NCBI RefSeq assembly: GCF_009856625.1
Contig: NZ_CP047241.1
Coordinates: 868,001-932,000, forward strand
Length of the DNA: 64,000 nucleotides
Direction of reading: 5' to 3'
DNA from: Aquitalea denitrificans
GTDB lineage: Bacteria; Pseudomonadota; Gammaproteobacteria; Burkholderiales; Chromobacteriaceae
Both the position numbers and the translations under genes were made by a program. The notes below the pieces were generated by a model. It was not told the origin of the DNA and searched no databases. It saw nothing but the letters and a program-made list of their open reading frames with translations. Of the stretch, positions 26,667 through 34,780 are shown piece after piece (within the stretch, counting starts at the first letter, position 1; each line of letters begins with the position of its first letter).

Positions 26667-27869
26667 TTACCAGTTGGTTTCGCGGTCCGGCGTAGCGGTG
26701 ATCTGGTGGATGGTCAGGTCGGCACCGTTGAATTCTTCTTCTTCATCCAGGCGGATGCCCACGGTCTTGCGCAGCAGTGCATACACGGCATAGCCACCGC
26801 CAAAGCCGATGGCAATGCCGGCAACCGTACCCAGCAACTGGGACATCAGGCTGACACCACCCAGCCCGCCCAGCGCGCTCTGGCCAAAAATACCGGCGGC
26901 AACGCCGCCCCAGGCACCACAGATGCCATGCAGCGGCCATACCCCTAGCACATCATCAATTTTCCAGCGGTTCTGGGTCTGGGTAAACAGCCAGACAAAC
27001 ATGCCGCCGGCCACCAGCCCCACTACTAGCGCACCCAGCGGATGCATGATGTCCGAACCGGCGCACACCGCCACCAGGCCGGCCAGCGGGCCGTTGTGAA
27101 TGAAGCCGGGGTCGTTCTTGCCTGCCCACATGGCGCTGAGGGTGCCGCCCACCATGGCCATCAGCGAGTTGATGGCCACCAGGCCGGAAATGCCGTCCAG
27201 ACGCTGGGCGCTCATCACGTTAAAGCCGAACCAGCCAACAATCAGAATCCACGCGCCCAGCGCCAGAAACGGAATGGAAGAGGGCGGATGGGCGGAGATG
27301 CGGCCTTCCTTGCTGTAACGGCCACGACGCGCACCCAGGTTGAGCACGGCAGCCAGGCCGATCCAGCCGCCCACCGCATGCACTACCACCGAACCGGCAA
27401 AGTCATGGAAGGGCTGGCCGAAACTGTGGCTCAGCCAGTCTTGCACGCCGTAATGGTTGTTCCAGGCAATGCCTTCGAAAAAGGGATACACCAGGCCTAC
27501 CAGCAAGAAGGTGGCAGCCGACTGCGGGTGGAATTTTGCGCGCTCGGCAATGCCGCCCGACACTATGGCCGGAATGGCCGCGGCAAAGGTCAGCAGGAAG
27601 AAGAACTTTACCAGCTCGTAGCCGTGGTGCTCGGCGATATGGCGGGCATCACCCAGGAAGTTGACGCCGTAGGCCACGGTATAGCCGACAAAGAAGTAGG
27701 CAATAGCAGAGACGGCAAAGTCGGTGAGAATCTTCACCAGGGCATTGACCTGGTTTTTCTTGCGCACGGTGCCCAGTTCCAGAAAGGCGAATCCAGCGTG
27801 CATGGCCAGAATCATGATGGCCCCGAGCAGCAGAAACAGTACGTCTGATGGCGAGTTGGCAGTTGGCAT
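26667..27869 (-). CDS. amtB: ammonium transporter (Amt family)
   Basis: A 400-residue channel with 11 hydrophobic helices. The twin histidines of the pore are visible in VVHAVGGW and VWPLHGICGAWGG; the FAGSVVVH and IAWNNHYG segments shape the vestibule. No cleaved signal peptide is apparent, unlike E. coli AmtB. The C-terminal tail GIRLDEEEEFNGADLTIHQ is the cytoplasmic segment that interacts with PII proteins in homologues. No glnK lies beside it. An excellent sigma-54 promoter is 40-55 bp upstream, with NtrC-like sites beyond, so nitrogen limitation should induce it. It transports ammonium across the inner membrane. Confidence 0.93.
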   Translation of the reverse strand: MPTANSPSDVLFLLLGAIMILAMHAGFAFLELGTVRKKNQVNALVKILTDFAVSAIAYFFVGYTVAYGVNFLGDARHIAEHHGYELVKFFFLLTFAAAIPAIVSGGIAERAKFHPQSAATFLLVGLVYPFFEGIAWNNHYGVQDWLSHSFGQPFHDFAGSVVVHAVGGWIGLAAVLNLGARRGRYSKEGRISAHPPSSIPFLALGAWILIVGWFGFNVMSAQRLDGISGLVAINSLMAMVGGTLSAMWAGKNDPGFIHNGPLAGLVAVCAGSDIMHPLGALVVGLVAGGMFVWLFTQTQNRWKIDDVLGVWPLHGICGAWGGVAAGIFGQSALGGLGGVSLMSQLLGTVAGIAIGFGGGYAVYALLRKTVGIRLDEEEEFNGADLTIHQITATPDRETNW

Positions 27870-27908
27870 GGCGAGTCCCGTTGTTGTCGGCTTTTGTTGC
27901 CTCCTTAA

Positions 27909-27924
27909 AGCAAGCGCAGTGCCA
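27909..27924 (-). promoter_or_regulatory. sigma-54 (-24/-12) promoter of the ammonium transporter gene
   Basis: On the minus strand the sequence reads TGGCACTGCGCTTGCT, matching the sigma-54 consensus TGGCAC-N5-TTGCW at every defined base with correct spacing. It ends 40 bp before the Amt start codon, giving a predicted leader of roughly 28 nt. Confidence 0.85.
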
Positions 27925-27958
27925 GCTGGGGCAAGATCGCACCAGCTTGGGCTGTTCG

Positions 27959-27975
27959 TGCACGAAAATGGCCGC
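27959..27975. promoter_or_regulatory. NtrC-like binding site (proximal)
   Basis: TGCACGAAAATGGCCGC matches 12 of 17 bases of the NtrC palindrome TGCACCAAAATGGTGCA, with a strong left half. It is about 35 bp upstream of the sigma-54 promoter, closer than a typical enhancer, so it may be a weaker governor-type site or chance. Confidence 0.45.
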
Positions 27976-28014
27976 AGTCAGCCCGTTTTTGGGGAGATGC
28001 AGTGCGGGCTGTGG

Positions 28015-28050
28015 TGATGCAAAACGGTGCGCATGCACCAAAACGGGGTT
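28015..28050. promoter_or_regulatory. paired NtrC-like enhancer sites upstream of the ammonium transporter
   Basis: Two near-adjacent sites at 28015-28031 (TGATGCAAAACGGTGCG, strong right half, 12 of 17) and 28034-28050 (TGCACCAAAACGGGGTT, strong left half, 13 of 17) match the NtrC palindrome. They lie about 90-130 bp upstream of the sigma-54 promoter, the usual enhancer distance. Confidence 0.6.
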
Positions 28051-28073
28051 TGCATTGTGTTTTGTGCTGCTGT

Positions 28074-28094
28074 TTGGTGCATGGTGCATGGTGC
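28074..28094. repeat. short GGTGCAT direct repeats near the transporter enhancer
   Basis: TTGGTGCATGGTGCATGGTGC contains three head-to-tail copies of TGGTGCA, each equal to the right half of an NtrC palindrome. It is either an extra activator-loading region or a small slippage repeat. It lies just beyond the 3' end of the NADH dehydrogenase gene. Confidence 0.5.
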
Positions 28095-28109
28095 TTGCTG
28101 CCATCGGTA

Positions 28110-29420
28110 TCAGTGCAGCTTGACCTGTGGCTGGGTACGCCGGCTGAGCAGGCGTCCGGCGGCTGTCAGCAGGGTGGGGAGCCAGCCAAACAGGCTCAGT
28201 TGGTGCCGGTGATACAGCGACAGATACATCAGCCGGGCAAACTGGCCGTGGACAAACAGGCTGCGGCGCGACAGTGCACTCATCAGACTGCCCACCGTGC
28301 TGTAGCGGCCCAGCGAAATCAGCGATCCCAGATCACGGTAATGAAATGCCCGCAACGGCTTTCCCGCCAGCAGGCAGCGGACATTGTGGAACAGCAGATC
28401 CGCCTGCTGGCTGGCAGCCTGCGCGCGTGGCGGCACCCAGCCCTGGCGGTCCGGGCAGGCGGCGCAGTCGCCCAGGGCAAATACGTTTTCATCCAGCGTG
28501 GTCTGCAGCGTGGGGCGAACCAGTAGCTGATTAAGGCGATTGCTTTCCAGCCCTGCCAGTCCGGCCAGAAATGCCGGAGCCTGCACCCCGGCGGCCCAGA
28601 CTACCAGTTCCGATGCAATGCACTGGCCGCTGGCGGTATGCACTGCGCCATCCCTGACTACACTGACGCGCTCGCCACACAGCACCCGCACCTGCATTTC
28701 CTGCAATTGGCGCTGCGCCTTGGCGGCAACGGCAGGCGGCAGGGCCGGCAGGATGCGCGGTCCGGCCTCGATCAGGGTGAGGCGGATGTCACGATCGGGA
28801 TTGATGTTTTCCCGGCCATGCGCCACCAGCTCGCGCGTGGTGTTACGCAGCTCGGCCGCCAGCTCCACCCCGGTGGCTCCGGCCCCGATGATGGTGAGCT
28901 GCAGCTGCTCGGGCCGCAGAGGGCCTGGCTGCAGGCTGGCACGGATGCAGGCGTTTACCAGTTGGCGGTGGAAGCGGCTGGCATCATCCGGGGTGTTAAG
29001 GCAGATCGCATGTTCGGCCACGCCGGGCGTGCCGAAGTCATTGGTGGCACTGCCTACGGCCAGCACCAGGATGTCGTAGTCCAGCTGTCTGGCCGGAATC
29101 AGCGGCTGGCCCTGTTCATCTGCCGTGGCAGCGATATGGATGCGGCGTTGTTGGCGGTCCAGATCCTGCATGCGGCCCAGACAAAAGCGGAAACCGTGGC
29201 GTTTGGCCTGGGCCAGGTAGTCCAGCGCTTCCCGGTGCGGGTTCATGCTGCCGGCAGCAATTTCGTGTAGCAGCGGTTTCCAGATGTGGGTGCGTGCGGC
29301 ATCCACCAGCGTGATGTCCAGGCGCTTATCCTTACGCGCCAGGCGTCCCAGGCGGCTGGCCAGTGCCAGGCCACCGGCACCGCCTCCGACAATGACGATT
29401 TTTTTGCTGTGCTGTAGCAT
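28110..29420 (-). CDS. type II NADH dehydrogenase (NDH-2) family flavoprotein
   Basis: A 436-residue two-dinucleotide-fold enzyme. KIVIVGGGAGGLALASRLG binds FAD, LTIIGAGATGVELAAEL binds NADH, and VFALGDCAAC is the second FAD motif. The C-terminus (residues about 370-436) is amphipathic, with FARLMYLSLYHRHQLSLFGW resembling the membrane-docking region of NDH-2. It passes electrons from NADH to quinone without pumping protons. GGGAGCA upstream supports the start at 29420; longer frames lack homology. It is divergent from a LysR-type gene (182 bp apart), which may regulate it. Confidence 0.88.
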   Translation of the reverse strand: MLQHSKKIVIVGGGAGGLALASRLGRLARKDKRLDITLVDAARTHIWKPLLHEIAAGSMNPHREALDYLAQAKRHGFRFCLGRMQDLDRQQRRIHIAATADEQGQPLIPARQLDYDILVLAVGSATNDFGTPGVAEHAICLNTPDDASRFHRQLVNACIRASLQPGPLRPEQLQLTIIGAGATGVELAAELRNTTRELVAHGRENINPDRDIRLTLIEAGPRILPALPPAVAAKAQRQLQEMQVRVLCGERVSVVRDGAVHTASGQCIASELVVWAAGVQAPAFLAGLAGLESNRLNQLLVRPTLQTTLDENVFALGDCAACPDRQGWVPPRAQAASQQADLLFHNVRCLLAGKPLRAFHYRDLGSLISLGRYSTVGSLMSALSRRSLFVHGQFARLMYLSLYHRHQLSLFGWLPTLLTAAGRLLSRRTQPQVKLH

Positions 29421-29602
29421 TTGCTGCTCCCTTGCCAGTGCCTGGCTGTTGCTTCCATTCATGCACCAAGTTGTGACATGGACAGACTGGCAATGCTGGC
29501 GTGATGGTTGGATAGGTAATGAATGCAGGCTACTTTGCCTGTGCCATTGCGCCAGTCGCAAACGATATAAATTCAGCACATTGTGAGTTTGAGGAAGAAT
29601 GT

Positions 29603-30508
29603 ATGCGGAAACGACTACCCGGTATCGAGGCGCTGCAGGCGCTGGAGTGCGCCGCTCGCCACCAGAGCTTTACGCGTGCCGCCGAGGAACTGGCACTTAC
29701 CCAGAGCGCGGTGTGCAAGCAGATTGCCCAACTGGAGGACATGCTGGGGGTGGCCTTGTTTCACCGTATCAAGCGTCGGGTGAGCTTGACCGAAGCCGGG
29801 CGGGTGTATGCACGTGGCGTGCGCGACTGCCTGGCACGGCTGGAGCGGCACACCCTGTCGCTGATGGCGCATCAGGGCTCGGACGGGGTCATCGAACTGG
29901 CTGCCGTGCCCACTTTTGCCACTCGCTGGCTGATACCGCGCCTGCCACAGTTCTATCAGCAGCACCCGCACGTTACGGTCAATATCACCACCCGTTCCGA
30001 TCCCTTTATCTTTACCGATACCGGCTTTGACGCCTGCATCCATTTCGGCAATGGCGTGTGGCCCGGTGCCGAGGCGGACTGGTTGTTTGGCGAGGAGATG
30101 ATTCCGGTATGCAGCCCGCAGCTGCTTGCCTCCGACGCTGTGGCACCGGCACAGCTGGCCGCCTGCCGTTTGCTGCATCTGTCAGCCCGGCACGATGCCT
30201 GGCAACGATGGTTTGTCACAGCCGGAGTGGATAATCCACAAGCGATGGTGGGCGCGCGCTACGAGCTGTTTTCCATGCTGGTGGAAGCCGCTCGCGCCGG
30301 CATGGGCGTGGCGCTGGTGCCACGTTTTCTGGTGCAGCAGGAAATCAGCAGCGGCAATCTGGTTACGCCGTGCGAACTGCCTTTGCCCAGCGACAATGCC
30401 TACTATCTGGTCTATCCGCCCGATCGGGTAGAGTCACCACCGCATCAGGCTTTTGCCGGCTGGCTGTTGCAGCAGGCTGCAAGCTATCGCGAAAGTCTGG
30501 TTCGCTAG
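29603..30508 (+). CDS. LysR-type transcriptional regulator (GcvA-like)
   Basis: A 301-residue regulator: winged helix-turn-helix at about 6-65 (FTRAAEELALTQSAVCKQIAQLE) and a periplasmic-binding-like effector domain from about 90 with LIPRLPQFYQQHPHV and DTGFDACIHFGNGVWPGA, which fit the GcvA/AmpR-like branch. GAGGAAGAA directly before ATG 29603 fixes the start. It is divergent from the NDH-2 gene, the classic LysR arrangement, so that gene is the likely target. The effector is unknown. An AT-rich 87-bp region separates it from the downstream binding-protein gene. Confidence 0.88.
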   Translation: MRKRLPGIEALQALECAARHQSFTRAAEELALTQSAVCKQIAQLEDMLGVALFHRIKRRVSLTEAGRVYARGVRDCLARLERHTLSLMAHQGSDGVIELAAVPTFATRWLIPRLPQFYQQHPHVTVNITTRSDPFIFTDTGFDACIHFGNGVWPGAEADWLFGEEMIPVCSPQLLASDAVAPAQLAACRLLHLSARHDAWQRWFVTAGVDNPQAMVGARYELFSMLVEAARAGMGVALVPRFLVQQEISSGNLVTPCELPLPSDNAYYLVYPPDRVESPPHQAFAGWLLQQAASYRESLVR

Positions 30509-30595
30509 GAAATTTCTGTTAAAAAATAAGGTATAAACTCCGGTAAACAGCTACATTCAAAATTCAAACGGCAGATTGAAAAAAGAAAACCAAAC

Positions 30596-31633
30596 GTGGC
30601 ATCAAGAATAAACAGCCTGCTTGCGGGGATGATTGGCTGCCTGTTGTGCTGCCAGCTGGTAATGGCCAAGGACGTGCTGCGCGTGCTGGCCTGGCCCGGC
30701 TATGCCGACCCGGATGTGGTGCAGGCATTCGAGCAGCGCTACCAGGCCAGCGTCGAGGTGACCTTTGTCGATTCCGACGAGGCGCTGTGGGCGCACATGC
30801 ATGCGGTAAAAGGCCCGCGTTTTGATGTGGTGGCGGCCAATACCGCCGAAATGCAGCGCTACTACGCCGCTGGCCTGCTCAAACCGCTTGACCCCGCCTT
30901 GCTGCCCAATACCAGCCGGCAGCTGCCACGTTTTCGTCATCTGGCTGCCATTCCCGGTCTGCAGCAACAAGGCCGGCTGTATGCCGTTCCGTATACCTAT
31001 TCCACCATGGGCATCATCTATGACCGGCGGCAGTTTACCCGGCCACCGGATTCGATGAACGTGCTGTGGGACCCGCGCTACCGCCACAAGGTGCTGGATT
31101 TCAACAGCGGTCAGCACAATTTTTCCTTTGCTGCGCTGGCCAGCGGCATCAGCCAGCCATTCCAGCTGTCGGCTGCCCAGCAAGCCATGCTGGTGCAGCG
31201 GCTGATTGCCCTGCGGCGTAATGTGCTTACCTATTACACGTTGCCGGAAGAGGCCAGCGAGCTGTTCATCCGCCATCGGATTGCCGTGATGTTTGGCAAT
31301 TACGGCACCCAGCAGCTCAACTCCCTGCGCCAGGCCGGGGCCGATGTCGGCTATGCCATTCCACGCGAGGGTGTGCTGGCCTGGCTGGATTGCTGGGCCA
31401 TGACGGTTTCCACGCGTAACCCATTGCTGGCACAGCAATGGATCAATTACATGCTGGAGCCATCCGTCAGCGCTCTGCTGCCCACGCGGCAGGGGCTGGC
31501 CAATACCTTGACGGCCAGTGATGAATTGAAAGCCGGTGTGCGCGTGTTGTGGCTGCAGCCAGTAGAAGACGCTGCCCGGCGTGAAGCGCTGTGGCAGAAA
31601 ATCTATTCCGGCGATCTGCCGGGGAGCTTCTGA
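30596..31633 (+). CDS. PotD/PotF-like periplasmic solute-binding protein
   Basis: A 345-residue secreted protein. The signal peptide (INSLLAGMIGCLLCCQLVMA) is followed by VLRVLAWPGYADPDVVQAFEQRYQ, the family 1/8 binding-protein start seen in polyamine-binding PotD. YAVPYTYSTMGIIYDRRQF and the hinge segment GVLAWLDCWAMTV support this. The start is a GTG at 30596 preceded by an A-rich stretch; an ATG at 30629 would cut into the signal peptide. No ABC permease is nearby; instead a CACHE-GGDEF gene follows after 3 bp. That pattern recalls NspS-MbaA of Vibrio cholerae, so it may present a ligand to the membrane cyclase. Confidence 0.85.
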   Translation: MASRINSLLAGMIGCLLCCQLVMAKDVLRVLAWPGYADPDVVQAFEQRYQASVEVTFVDSDEALWAHMHAVKGPRFDVVAANTAEMQRYYAAGLLKPLDPALLPNTSRQLPRFRHLAAIPGLQQQGRLYAVPYTYSTMGIIYDRRQFTRPPDSMNVLWDPRYRHKVLDFNSGQHNFSFAALASGISQPFQLSAAQQAMLVQRLIALRRNVLTYYTLPEEASELFIRHRIAVMFGNYGTQQLNSLRQAGADVGYAIPREGVLAWLDCWAMTVSTRNPLLAQQWINYMLEPSVSALLPTRQGLANTLTASDELKAGVRVLWLQPVEDAARREALWQKIYSGDLPGSF

Positions 31634-31636
31634 ACC

Positions 31637-33361
31637 ATGCGCCCCGGTCTGCTGGTCAAACTGGCGGTATTGCTGGCCATCTTCGGCATTCTTGCTTCTG
31701 GCATCACCGGCTATTACGCCTATACCGTCAACCGCGCCATGCTGGTATCGGCGGCGCAGAGTGATTTGTTGACCGCCGCACGCGGGGTGAATCGCCGGCT
31801 GTCGCAGTCGGTGGAGGAGGCTGCCGATGATGCCCTGCTGCTGTCGCGGCTGGTGGAGGTGGACCGGGTCATCAACAGCCGCATGCCGCGCGAACGGCAG
31901 ATTGCCGGGGGCGAACTGGCACGGGCGTTTGCATCCATGCTGGCCTTGCATCCGGAATACCTGCAGGTGCGGCTGATCGGTGCTGCTGACAACGGGCTGG
32001 AACTGGTGCGTGTGGACAGCCAGAACGGGCTGACCGTCGGCGTTGAGGGCAATGCCCTGCAGGAAAAGGGGCATTTCCCCTATGTATTCGAAACCCTGTC
32101 GGTACCGGCAGGGCAGATTTACCAGTCATCCATCGCAGTCAATCATGAACGCTCCGCCCACGATGCCGAGGGGCGTCCGGGGCTGATGGTGGCGACACCG
32201 GTTTCCGACCGCGCTGGCCGGCCCGGCGGATTGCTGGTGATCAATCTGGATCTGACACGGCTGCTAAGCCAGCTGCAGCTGGATCTACCCAAGGCTTACC
32301 AGTTGTACATGGCCAACCGCTGGGGGGATTTCCTGGTACATCCGGACCCTGCCCAGACCTTTGGTTTTGACAAAGGCCGGCGCATTCTGATGCAGGACAG
32401 CTTTGCCCCCACCCGCCAGCTGTTCGAACGCAAGGTGGGCAGCCTGGCGCTCAGCGGTCTGGATCAGCCCGAGCAGTCAGCCGACAAGGTAATGGCCTTT
32501 GTCCGGCTCCCCATCGGCCGTGGCAGTCGCGATGAGTTTGTGGTCACCGGGCTGGTACAGCCTCTGGGCAGCGTGCTGGCACTGGCTGCCCCGCTGGGCT
32601 TGCGCATCATCCACATGGTGCTGGCCTTCAGTGTCATCGCCATTCTGCTGGCCGTGGTGTTTGCCCGCGCCATGCTGCGGCCAATCAACATCCTGGCCCA
32701 GGCGGCCAGCAGTTTTAGCGATACCCGTCAGCAATTGCCTCTGCCAGTGGAGCGCAATGACGAGATTGGTGTACTGGCACGCAATTTTGACCGCATGCAG
32801 CGGCAGATCAACAGCCATATGGCCAGCCTGTACGACAACCAGCGCGAGCTGAGCTATCTGGCGCACCACGACAGCCTCACCGGTCTGGCCAACAGGGCGC
32901 TGTTTTTCCAGCACCTGGAAAAGATGCTGGCGCTATCGCAACGAAGTGGCGCACAGTTTGCCGTGCTGTTTGTCGATCTGGACCACTTCAAGCAGATCAA
33001 CGACCAGCATGGCCACGCGATTGGCGACCAGGTGTTGCAAGTGGTTGCCCGCCGTCTGCAGCATGCTGTGCGCGGTAGTGACATGGTGGCGCGCATGGGC
33101 GGGGATGAGTACCTGATCCTGCTGCAAGGCAGTTTTTCCACCGATGCCCTATCCGAGCTGCTGGGCAAGCTGGCGCTGACCATTGGCGAGGCCATGCTGG
33201 TAGAAGGCAAGAAGCTGGAAGTAGGGGCCAGCATTGGTTACAGCCTGTATCCCCGCGATGGCACCTCTGCCGAACAGCTGGTCAACCAGGCCGACCATGC
33301 CATGTATCATGTCAAGGCCATCCAGCGCGATGGCCACACCAGGCAACTGCCTTATTCCTGA
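31637..33361 (+). CDS. membrane dCACHE-HAMP-GGDEF diguanylate cyclase
   Basis: A 574-residue protein with transmembrane helices at about 8-28 and 324-345, a periplasmic double-CACHE-like domain between them (YLQVRLIGAADNGLELVRVD, GLMVATPVSDRAGRPGGLLVINLD), HAMP (about 345-400) and a GGDEF domain (about 405-570). The signature is GGDEY (488-492), a conservative change from GGDEF, with an RGSD inhibitory site upstream; the metal and substrate residues otherwise look normal. There is no EAL domain. It is tightly coupled to the upstream binding protein (3 bp), suggesting a periplasmic receptor-cyclase pair. The downstream HPt gene begins 42 bp later. Confidence 0.88.
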   Translation: MRPGLLVKLAVLLAIFGILASGITGYYAYTVNRAMLVSAAQSDLLTAARGVNRRLSQSVEEAADDALLLSRLVEVDRVINSRMPRERQIAGGELARAFASMLALHPEYLQVRLIGAADNGLELVRVDSQNGLTVGVEGNALQEKGHFPYVFETLSVPAGQIYQSSIAVNHERSAHDAEGRPGLMVATPVSDRAGRPGGLLVINLDLTRLLSQLQLDLPKAYQLYMANRWGDFLVHPDPAQTFGFDKGRRILMQDSFAPTRQLFERKVGSLALSGLDQPEQSADKVMAFVRLPIGRGSRDEFVVTGLVQPLGSVLALAAPLGLRIIHMVLAFSVIAILLAVVFARAMLRPINILAQAASSFSDTRQQLPLPVERNDEIGVLARNFDRMQRQINSHMASLYDNQRELSYLAHHDSLTGLANRALFFQHLEKMLALSQRSGAQFAVLFVDLDHFKQINDQHGHAIGDQVLQVVARRLQHAVRGSDMVARMGGDEYLILLQGSFSTDALSELLGKLALTIGEAMLVEGKKLEVGASIGYSLYPRDGTSAEQLVNQADHAMYHVKAIQRDGHTRQLPYS

Positions 33362-33403
33362 TTCCCGTTTGCGCCGTATACGGCCTAAACCGCTTCGTGA
33401 CTG

Positions 33404-34720
33404 ATGCCGACATTGACTTCTGATGCCCGCCACCCCCTGAGCGGGCCTTTGCTGACAGCCCGCCATCGTGGCCAAGCGGCTGATGCAGTCCCGCTTGCCA
33501 GCTTGCTGCGCCAGCTGCATCTGCGTTTTCAGCCGCAGGCCCAGCACCTGCAGGTGGATTTCAGCTTGGAACTGGACAGCGCACTGGCCGCGGTGTTGCA
33601 ACTGAACCTTGCCGTACTGCAGCAACTGCTGATGCAACTGCTGTCGCTGGTCTTGCCTGCCCAGGCCGGGGGCCGGCTGGTGCTCAAGGCACAGGTGTGG
33701 GCACAGCAGCACATGCGCCAGATTCTTACCCTGGAGCTGATAGCCAGTTGCGCAGGCGACGCTGGCATGTCGGCAGGCAAGCACTACGGACCGGCGTGCG
33801 CGCGCAAGCGTCGGCACGCCCCGGCCGACTGGCTGCACTGCCGACAACTGGCGCGCAGCCTGGGGGCGGAACTCAGCCTGGAGTCCGGTGCGCACGGCAT
33901 GCATATCAGTCTGCAGCTCAAGCCGACCATGCCTGAGGCACAGACTTCCCCTGGTGCCACCGTGGCTGGACGCTGGCCGGTTTTGTTGCTGTGTGCCGAT
34001 GCCGAGCAAAGCGGGCAGCTACAGCGGCAATTGCAGGGCGCGGGCTATCCGCTGAAAACCGTCAACACGGTGGCGGCTGCCTTGCAGTGCTGGCAGCAGC
34101 AGGCGGTGGCTGCGCTGCTGTTGGCTGAGCCGGACCCCGGTTGCAGTCTGCCAGCCTTGTTGCAGCCGATGCGCCGCCTGGAAAGCATCCAGCCTTGGCG
34201 TGGCCACACGCCGCTGCTGGCGGTGCTGCCAGAGCCGCATGCCCTGCCGCAGGCGCTTGAGCCGATGCCGGATGGCTGGCTGCCCCGTTCTTTTGATTGC
34301 ACTGCCTTGTCCCCCTGGTTGCCTGAATGCGCGCTCAGCAATACTGCGGCCTTGCCGGTGCTGGACCGAGCGGTGCTGTTCGATCTGAGTCAGGGCGACT
34401 GGGCGCTGGAGCTGCCCTTGCTGCAGCACTATCTGCAGGACAAGCAGGCCGATCTAGGCCTGTTGCTGCACGCCTGGCAGCAGGGTGATCTGCCTGCCTG
34501 TGTGGCACTGGCGCATCGCATCAAGGGAGCCAGCCGCACGGTAGGTGCGCACCGGCTGGCAGAGGCAGCCGCCAGCCTGGAACAGGCTGCCCGGGCCGGG
34601 CTGGGTGACAGCCTGCCAACCATGCTGTTGACGCTGGAACAGGCGCTGGAGGATTTTGCCCAGCATCTGCAGTCTGCCGCCGAGCCTGTGGGCAAACCAG
34701 GCACAGGCATGGCGCAATAA
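33404..34720 (+). CDS. degenerate kinase-like / receiver-like / HPt phosphotransfer protein
   Basis: A 438-residue cytoplasmic protein. Residues about 28-170 resemble a histidine-kinase ATPase domain without recognisable N and G boxes; about 190-305 resemble a receiver in which the usual phospho-aspartate position reads LLLAEPD (Glu in place of Asp, by my manual alignment); about 320-430 form an HPt domain with AHRIKGASRTVGA, His371 being the phospho-acceptor. Only the HPt part looks functional. It follows the binding-protein/cyclase pair after 42 bp and may be its third member. An equally possible view is that it is an eroded remnant of an EvgS/BvgS-like hybrid kinase. Confidence 0.65.
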   Translation: MPTLTSDARHPLSGPLLTARHRGQAADAVPLASLLRQLHLRFQPQAQHLQVDFSLELDSALAAVLQLNLAVLQQLLMQLLSLVLPAQAGGRLVLKAQVWAQQHMRQILTLELIASCAGDAGMSAGKHYGPACARKRRHAPADWLHCRQLARSLGAELSLESGAHGMHISLQLKPTMPEAQTSPGATVAGRWPVLLLCADAEQSGQLQRQLQGAGYPLKTVNTVAAALQCWQQQAVAALLLAEPDPGCSLPALLQPMRRLESIQPWRGHTPLLAVLPEPHALPQALEPMPDGWLPRSFDCTALSPWLPECALSNTAALPVLDRAVLFDLSQGDWALELPLLQHYLQDKQADLGLLLHAWQQGDLPACVALAHRIKGASRTVGAHRLAEAAASLEQAARAGLGDSLPTMLLTLEQALEDFAQHLQSAAEPVGKPGTGMAQ

Positions 34721-34780
34721 GGCGCAAGCGCCTAAAATGTCCCGACAATTCCTAAAGCCCCTACGCTGGAGAGACCGCTC

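Noticed and set aside
28074..28094. CRISPR-like or satellite array
   Set aside because: Only three 7-bp direct copies with no spacers; it fits regulatory half-sites better.
29421..29602. Specific LysR operator (T-N11-A)
   Set aside because: Several loose T-N11-A matches occur in the 182-bp gap, none with clear dyad symmetry, so no site was called.
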